NCBI GenBank assembly: GCA_012184525.1
Contig: WOFQ01000050.1
Span: 186,001 to 250,000 of the forward strand
DNA: 64,000 nt
Direction: 5' to 3'
Source: Xenoacremonium recifei
Taxonomy: Eukaryota; Ascomycota; Sordariomycetes; Hypocreales; Nectriaceae
Shown here: positions 57,096 to 64,000 of the stretch, piece by piece
How positions within the stretch are numbered: position 1 is the stretch's first letter
How the letters are laid out: the number at the start of each line of letters is the position of its first letter
Program-made: the position numbers and the translations under genes
The notes under the pieces: generated by a model
What the model saw: the letters and a program-made list of their open reading frames with translations, nothing else
Databases searched by the model: none
What the model was told of the DNA's origin: nothing

Positions 57096-58545
57096 TCAGC
57101 GCCCAGTAAAGAGCCATCGCAGCTCGGCTCCAACCCGACTTCTGCGGCCAGCCTCCTTGACCTCTCTCCTCCCATCTCCTAGACTTCTACCTTCGAGGCA
57201 TCTTTCATGATCTATTTCTTGCATCCCATTGAGTTTCTGAAGCGACTCCATCGCCAAATCCTGCTTCCTCGTCGGCGTGGCCGTCAACGGTTGGTATCGT
57301 TCCAGATACTCCGACGAGTGCGATGGTGAACTGTATTCCATAGGCTGCGGTTGATACCGAGAAATAGAGGTACTTGCATGGATAGGAGCTCGTGGATAAA
57401 AATCTCGAAACTGGTCTAGCGGATCGGGGTACTCGGGTGGCGTATGGTATACTGAAGAGTTTGAGTGTGCTTCTGAACGACGCTGGATTGCTGTGAGTCG
57501 CGACGAAGGTCTCTTCAAAGGTTCCTCCCGAATAAACGCAAATGTCTGAAGTCGGCGGACATCGAGAGGACCATCGTCTCCCATGTACTCTTTCGAAGGA
57601 TCACGCAAATGCCGAGCCGGTAGGGTCTGGCCAAGGGTCGGCGTCTGAGACCTCGAAGTCAGCCGAGGCGTCGAGGCTCGCGTCGGACATTTCGTGGATG
57701 AATAGTCCGGACTCTTTGGTCTCTTCAGTGGCGGCGGAGATTGGATATATACATCCACGGCTGATGGCTGACGCTGTGCCTCCAGAGCAGGAGCCGGCTG
57801 TCGTTGCATGAATAGGGGTATTGGCTTTAAGGGGCTCGGCTTGAACGAAGGGCCATTGATAGGGTCGAAGATGTCCACCTAGATGGTCGAGTCAACGGGG
57901 ACAGAGCAGTCGTTCGAGGCATCTCCGAGAAGCATGTCGTCGGCTGCGGCTTGAAAGAGTGACTCTCGGCCCTCGGACTGTGTCATATCAATATCACCGT
58001 CAACCTATACTCTGAGCATGGACGCTTACCCTTCTCAACCTCCTCGCATGCCCTGATCCGTCTCCTCTGGCTCTCAGTCCCTCTTTAGTCTCCCATCTCT
58101 TCCTCGTCAAGCCCCCATCCATTTTGTCTACTCTCCTTAACCCCCTCTGCACAACACTCTCCTCCCTCAACCCATCAACCTCTACATCGATCACACATGC
58201 TGCACATAACGGCACCTCTAATACCTCCCGCCCCCCGCTACACGTTTCCCTCACAGCCTCGTCCTCGCTGAACAGCCTCTGCACGGGCGTCCCACGACAA
58301 ATCACCCGGCTCCCGCAGAGTAGACAGCCATAGCACGCCCGGTGCCAGAAGCACCACCCAAACGAGACCGCCTCATCACCCCGAAAGACCACTTCGCCGC
58401 ATACCTAGCAGATGGCGAGGTCGAGCAGCGCGGTAAAGCATGATGGACAAGCGAGGCGGGCGGAGCGGCCGAGGAGCTTGGGGGGACCGTCGGAGAGGTG
58501 GAAGCAAAAGGTACAGGTAAAGACATTGCTTGTGCCGGGGGCCAT
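57096..58545 (-). CDS. LIM-type zinc protein with two in-frame UAG codons
   Basis: Exons 58545-58030 and 57977-57096 (52-nt intron, GTAAGC...ACACAG) form one frame of 465 codons, broken only by TAG at 58407-58405 (codon 47) and 57881-57879 (codon 205). Two Cys pairs (C11/C14, C33/C36) precede a LIM module: C46-x-V-C49, then 18 residues, H68-x2-C71-x2-C74-x2-C77. The first UAG is one of the two residues inside the C46-C49 knuckle, so decoding it as a single residue gives exact LIM spacing. The second UAG stands before VDIFDPINGPSFKPSP. The C-terminus is Pro/Ser-rich and disordered. Either it is a recent pseudogene or its mRNA is edited UAG to UGG. The function is unknown; LIM modules bind proteins. 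Confidence 0.7.
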
Positions 58546-59192
58546 CTCTCGACTATAATTAAAAGAATGACTTTTCTCAAACTCAAGGAATGCGAGACAT
58601 GACGTCTGAAGATTGAGGTGGCTATTAGGTCAGTAGAAGAGGGAAGAGTCGAGCTTATAACACAGTTGGGGTCGAGCCAAGTGTCCAGGAGTTTCATAGG
58701 ACAGCCTGCCTCACGTGGCTGCCCCTTCCTTCACCCTCGGACACTCCAGAACCTCAAGCCACAACCTCGATACAAAGAGCATCTTCAAGCGAAGTCAAAG
58801 TCGCGCGTCCTCAAACTTACAAAAGCATACAAAAGTCATTCAATTTTCGTCTGACATGAGCCTTATGGTCACTATTCCTAAACGCCCCATCCCATTCCGT
58901 TACCCTGTCCCAAATCCGGGGAGAAAAAAGCACAAGCAATCCTGATGCAAATGCCTGCATATAAAAATCACAATCTCGTAAAACACCAGGCTCAAAGGCC
59001 ATCGGCCGTCAGGTTCTCATCCATACACATCGTGGGTCAGACATCGCTTTCTATCCATCGGCTCCGCTGCATATCGGCGGAGTGATTGATTATACCGAAT
59101 GTCGTTGTCGATGGGAGAGTATCGTACTTTACAACCACTAAGGGGGGTTTGCTGACCCAAGGCCGTGTCAGTCCGCTATATCGTTTGTCAAT
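58546..59192. other. Intergenic region
   Basis: This is the promoter of the LIM-type gene and the 3' flank of the basic protein gene. No other feature is recognised. Confidence 0.5.
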
Positions 59193-61434
59193 CTAGGCCC
59201 GGTTCTTCGGGCGGGCGAGCATGTTGAGACGGCTCATGCTCATGATGCCACGCTTCTTGGAGGGGCTGGCTGATCCAGGGGTTCGTGGGACAGCCTTGCC
59301 GGATCCAAATATCTTCGCGCTCTTGGGAGTGCTAGCAACAAGGCGGGGAGCCAGCAGAGCCTCGCCCTCGGCAACGCTGTTGTTCTTCCGCTTCTTGACG
59401 GCACGCTCGTCCGTATCTTCAGTCTCCTCCTCGTCCCAAGTGGCACGATGCCGCTTCTTGTTAGCCATACCATGAGGAGTTCCGGCAAGCAGGTTAGCCG
59501 CAATAGGTTCGGTGTTCTCCTTGTTAGGGTGCGAGCGCTCGGTTGTCGAGTCGGGGAAGCTACCAGGCATCGCAGCCGTAGGCTTTATGGAGCGACGAAC
59601 TTGGCGAACACTCGACTGGCCGGGCGAAGCACCAAAGCCCGTCTCAGAGCTGTCACCAAACTTGATGGTGTGATCGCTGCGGAAGGTAAAGGTGCCAGGC
59701 ACGGATGGCTGAAGAACCTCTCGATCCCTAGCGAGAGGAGGCGCAGGCAACGGCTTGAAACCAGACAGGTCGGGGTACGTCACATCTCCAGGCTTCGCTT
59801 TGGCGAGCACTGATCGTTCGGTATCAGCAACCAGCTGAACCTTGGATGGGCCAGCTTTCTGCGGCGAGGGCGAGCCGTGTTCAATCGCGAATCGAGTGAT
59901 TTTGGGTGTAGTACCAAGGGGCTTTGACCATTTCCGTGCTGGCGTCGTAAGCGGCACGGGAGGCAAAGCCTTGTCGGTTCGAGGAGGTCCAGGAGTCTGC
60001 GAACCCATTGGCTGTGGGATAGCAGTCTGTGTGTTGCCAGACGGCGTTCTGTGGCCTCGGAGGATCGACTTGACCTTCTGGAGGCGGCCAGGACTGATAA
60101 CTCGTCCACGAGGGAGCAGCTGCTTGGTGGAAGCCAGAAGGTTTCCAGTGGTAGCAGACTTGGTGAGTCCTCCAGGCGTTCCTGCGGGCGTCTGCTTAGT
60201 CGGGGATGGGACCAGAGTGACAGTTGCCTTGCCCTGGGAAGCAACATGTGCCAAAGATGCCTTCGTGGGGCTCATCAGACGGGCGAGGCTGGAGCTCGAA
60301 TGAGTCAGATTGCTCATTCCACCGCTGGACTTGGGCCGAGGAATCGAGGTGCCATCACGCGAGACGGGGCGGGTGCTGGAAGCATCATCCTCGATACTCT
60401 GTTTCAGACGCTTGGCAGTGACCCGCTGCGCAAAGTTAACATGAAGCCCTCTCGTTGTGGAGGCAGGGGGGTCGACCTTCTTGGGAGATGGTGACTGTTG
60501 ATACTCGTCCAGGTTCGCGGCCGAGGATTTCCGCTTGAGACAAGACTTGAGCCGAGGGGTGGCGGGAGTAGCGGCAAGATTGGGTTTTGAGGGTGATCGG
60601 GGGATAGCAGACCTGGTCTGGGAAGTGGGAGTAACATCGAGGTTCGCCTTGGATGGTGATCTCTTAAGACCAGACTTTGGCGTAAATCGACCCTTCTCAG
60701 CTCTCCACGCAGACGCATGGTTCTCGATGGAGTCCATCTTCTTGAACTCGGCCATGTGGGCGGCGCTGAAGCGGCCCGATTTGCCCTTGGGCTTCGCAAT
60801 CTTTCGGCCCTGCAAGTCGGAGCCCTCACCACCAGCCTCACGTCTCGCAACCATGTCGGCCTTGATCTCGGCGGCCTTTTCCCGAAGCTCCTCCATCATC
60901 CGCTGAGCATCGCCGCTCAAGCCAACATCAGCACTCTCGCGGGCCACCCGGAAAGTGAAGGGTGAAGCCGGCACACCGCCTAGCTTTGAAGGGGTCGCCA
61001 GCGGTCCGCCAGCGAAGCGATTGCCATCAGGTCCAGAGGGCTTGATGTCGGCAAAGCCTAGTCTAAGGGCCGACGACGGCTCGCCCGTGGACTGGTGAAA
61101 TTTGCTTGGGTGCATCTCATCGCTCGGTGGCTTAATGGCGGACGATGACGGTGTGCTAGGGGGCAGATTCGGGGAGTCGACGGCGGCGACGGTAGCGACA
61201 TATTGATTGCGTCTTCGGGGAGTGTTCTCGGGGGATTCAGCACGCTCCACGACGGACGACAGCGCAGGTGCAGTCTTTTTCTATATCTCGAGTCAGCAAG
61301 GGGTGCCATCTTAACGGCCACTACTATCGCCGGGTTTGTTTTGTTGTTTTTTTGTGGCTCTCGCTCGCTCGCTCGCTCACCTTAGCAGAAACGGCTCCGG
61401 CCAGTCGAGCCGAGCGACGGCGGGGAGGCGTCAT
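59193..61434 (-). CDS. Basic, Ser/Thr-Pro-rich putative nuclear protein
   Basis: Exons 61434-61381 and 61280-59193 (100-nt intron, GTGAGC...ATAG) give 713 aa. The N-terminus MTPPRRRSARLAGAVSAKKK is Arg/Lys-rich and nuclear-localisation-like. More than a dozen SP/TP sites with nearby basic residues (SPSKANLD, SPSKPNLA, SPTKASLA, TPRLKSCLKRK) look like cyclin-dependent kinase targets. A short helical segment (AQRMMEELREKAAEIKADMVARR, read in two parts) is the only ordered stretch. It resembles the ordered part of chromatin- or spindle-associated proteins in composition only; I recognise no domain. An acidic-basic tail (EEETEDTDERAVKKRK) ends in MSMSRLNMLARPKNRA. Cell-cycle-regulated nuclear function is inferred from motif content. 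Confidence 0.85.
61359..61378. repeat. CTCG tetranucleotide microsatellite
   Basis: About five CTCG units inside the first intron of the basic protein gene, directly next to the splice donor. It is likely length-polymorphic. Confidence 0.7.
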
Positions 61435-64000
61435 GATTCCGGAAGTTGTTCTTTCAATTCCTCAGAGCTCCAAGTGTTGTTGATGGTGTAATCCGGTCGG
61501 GAAGAGGGCCGCAGTCCGGCAGAGGGGATGTCTTGGAGGTCTGGTATGATGTCAAGACGGTTGAGGCGCGTGTGTTTGTTGGTGGGGGTTTGTTTACTTT
61601 CGCATGGCCTAAGCTCAATCAGTGGTGGAGGGAGAGCTACTACACAGTTCCCATGGCCGTGTCCGCGGGTTTCTCGTACTTCGCACTGTCCTGGCATCAC
61701 CTGGCCGATCACGACACTCGCTGGATGTAAACAACAACAGGCTGAATGAACCACGAGATGGTCAGCGTCATTGAAGCATACGACCAGCTCAAATCCTCTC
61801 AGCAGGTTGTCTTACTCGGTTCTTTGCCGTTCTAGACTGCGAACCTAGTGACATTAGCAGACGAGTATGAATACAGAAGTAGTAGGGAGCACCTCTTGTG
61901 CAACCCTAGCGTAGTAATGGCGGATTAATCCACTTAACATTCCATGCGTTTATCATTCAAGAACCCAGTTCAACGAATCCTTCATGAGATCCCCGCAGCG
62001 GAATAGCACGATACAATATGTATTGTACTCTGTAGGGACCTGAATTTCTTGTTATGCGTACTAAGTTTGAGGAATATCATTGATCAGCTTTCGCACTAAA
62101 GATGGCATCCCTTTCTTTAGCACAGCTACCCTACAGCAGCCAGGTCCAAGTTTGAGGGTTGGATTCCCCGGTACTCCATACGTACAGCCTTGACATCGAC
62201 GGGGTTCTTGATGATTGTTAGCCGGTGTCTGAGCTTTGCTTGTCAGCTTTGTCTGGGGTTGACTTCTCGTGACCTCCGCGAGGGTTGTTCCATCAAACAA
62301 CAAGCGCAGGAACATGAACACGTTCCTGAACCATGCAGTCTCAATCGTCTCAAGGTGTCCCGAACAGCCCCAATTCGACCTTTACCAAGGCGACAATAGC
62401 CGCGAGACGCTTGACCAGTGATCCGCTCAATAATGATCCACGTGGAGCAATAAAGAGCCGCGCCACTTTCCACATGTCAAAATACAGAGTACATAGAACC
62501 GGAGACTTCTCCGCGGACATCCAGAAGTCGGCCAAACAGCCCTGTTTCTTGTTCCGAGATCCATTTTGCGGAGGCGATGCTGTCCATCTCCCATGCCGCA
62601 ATGGCAAATTATTGTCATTGCACTCGGGCGAAGTTGCTCCTCCACAGCCTCATGGCCAACAAATATGTAGATGACCTACTCTTCTCGGCCGCGAGTGGAC
62701 TCGTGGTTAATTTCTCCGACGCGGTCACGGCATTGCGTCTCCTCACGGACCCTCTCAGCTTACTACCGGCTTTACCTGGCCTTCCAGAAGCCTCATGGAA
62801 GTGCTCACCTTCCTGTTCCAGAGACACGCTGGCCGATGAATCGTCGTCTCACCGAGCCCCTTTCGCGTTCCGAGAGCCGAAGCCCGTGCTCTTTCAGGTG
62901 CTGGGTTTCGCTCACGTCACACTAGCGAATGATGGTTCGAGGTTCGTTCGAGGGCTGGGAGCGGACCTCGTTGACGGGGCTGTCGAGTTCGTGATCATTG
63001 ATCCGGCTGGAGTCGAAAGGGTGGATTTGTGGCGACTGATATCCCGCTAATGGACGCTAGAATTCTTCCAGAATGAGCATCCCATCCACGCAGAGAGTCG
63101 GCTGATGGGCCACTCTGGTCAGAGCACAGCTTGGACCACAGCTGAAGCGCCCGAGTCTCAAGATGGAAATTGCAGCCTGTGGTCGAATCGAGTCCAAAAG
63201 GGTCGAAGTCATCGGGTCCTTGTGAGCTTCGACGATTGGACGAGCCTCTGCGGAGAATAATGCGAGAGTCGACGGATCTAATGGAAGAGGGGCAAGGCCC
63301 GCCTCGGGAACGACGGTTTCGCGAGGCTGTGCGGACCTCAATCATGCTAGGACACTCTCGCGATGCTGCAACAAGACGTCAACAGGAAGTCCGCTTTTGT
63401 TCCCAGAGTCAACACTGGGTTCTGGCCCATAGGCCTCGCCTCGATCATGGTGAGAGGCTAGCAGGCGGGAGCGAGTGATCCGTAACTTCACGATGCTCCA
63501 TCTTGGGCACGTACTCGCCCCTGACTAAAGTGGACTTACTGCTCATTCGCTGAATTCTAAGTCAACCTGAATAGCTTCGTTTTCATGATGGTCAACTCGA
63601 CTTCAAGAAGAGAGAGCTTCATTTTTGGGGGCTTGCAAAGGCCCAAGTTGGTCAAAACGACTTGTCTGATAAGAAACCCCCTACGCTCTGTGATAGCAGT
63701 CTCGATAAGAGAAAAATTTTCTTCCCATGCTGACACTCCTTGCTTCATACCAAGCGGCGTAGCAAGCTGAACAGGCGTATCAGATCATGGCTTTGAGACA
63801 TAGATGCAGGAAACTCCGACATAGGAGAACTGTTGTTGGTGCTCGATTGTGATCTTCGGTTCAGCTGATGAGAAAATTGAGACATTGCTCGTCAGCCTCA
63901 TTGGTGATGACGATATTCCGTACTGATAGGGATATAAAATTTCGAGGCATGCATCTGTGAGGTGCAAATCGACGCCATCTTAGCAAACGGCATGACCGAA
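61435..64000. other. Gene-poor right end, 2.6 kb
   Basis: No gene is recognised. Open frames of up to about 157 codons (such as plus strand 62577-63050 and minus strand 62995-63345) carry no motif I can identify. The first few hundred bases are the promoter of the basic protein gene. Confidence 0.45.

Noticed and set aside
57879..58029. Single 151-nt intron removing the second UAG of the LIM-type gene
   Set aside because: A standard 52-nt intron (58029-57978) with good donor and acceptor explains the junction better. The longer intron remains possible and is worth testing, but would not explain the first UAG.
47991..58407. Reassigned UAG codon in this organism
   Set aside because: Other genes here end normally in TAG, including the hydroxy-acid oxidase at 7008 and the regulator ending at 30843, so UAG is a stop codon.
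47991..58407. RIP mutation as the cause of the three TGG-to-TAG changes
   Set aside because: Each fits CpA to TpA on the plus strand, but RIP makes many changes in duplicated DNA. These genes are otherwise intact, single and not AT-shifted by eye.
62577..63345. Open frames at the right end
   Set aside because: No recognisable motif on either strand and mutually overlapping. Not supportable as genes.

Overview
The window is nuclear DNA of a filamentous ascomycete, most likely a Sordariomycete and probably Hypocreales (Fusarium-like). This is inferred from gene style: many short introns (43-76 nt, GTAAGT/GTATGT-type donors, CTRAC-like branch points, some AAG acceptors), Zn2Cys6 regulators, a HET-domain gene, an mpaB-like oxygenase, an RTA1-like protein and an OPT transporter. 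I rebuilt 25 genes by hand-splicing; each model is one continuous frame across the junctions given in its entry. One gene runs off the left edge.

Layout. 1-9.9 kb: Zn2Cys6 regulator (partial), HSL-type esterase, Rtg2-like Ppx/GppA protein, FMN-dependent 2-hydroxy-acid oxidase, an orphan acidic protein and a beta-hydroxyacid dehydrogenase. 10.5-13.1 kb: oligopeptide transporter, followed by 4.4 kb without a recognisable gene. 17.5-20.6 kb: mpaB-like oxygenase and RTA1-like membrane protein. 22.2-36.5 kb: a compact seven-gene block made of a sugar-type MFS transporter, arylsulfatase, cytochrome P450, FAD monooxygenase, Zn2Cys6 regulator, quercetinase-like bicupin and alpha/beta hydrolase. 36.7-47.5 kb: HET protein, ARP8 (INO80 complex), a secreted alginate-lyase-like protein and an MFS transporter. 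47.7-61.4 kb: coiled-coil protein, aldo/keto reductase and dihydroxyacetone kinase (head to head), Stm1/SERBP1-type protein, LIM-type protein and an S/T-P-rich basic protein. 61.4-64 kb: nothing recognised.

The main discovery candidate is the 22.2-36.5 kb block. Its enzymes fit uptake and breakdown of a (possibly sulfated) flavonol or related aromatic: desulfation, ring opening by a cupin dioxygenase, ester hydrolysis, and flavin and P450 hydroxylation, with its own regulator. The same 11-bp CGG-N5-CCG element (CGGGAATTCCG or its reverse complement) occurs in three of the block's promoters, which drive four genes. Two further CGG-N5-CCG sites lie in the shared sulfatase/P450 promoter.

The second candidate is a set of three in-frame UAG codons in two otherwise continuous genes (coiled-coil protein at 47.7 kb, LIM protein at 57.1 kb). 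In the LIM gene one UAG lies inside the first zinc knuckle, and counting it as one residue restores the LIM spacing exactly. All three lie in the loop of a small hairpin. This matches UAG-to-UGG A-to-I mRNA editing known from sexual development in Fusarium and Neurospora, although plain nonsense mutation is not excluded.
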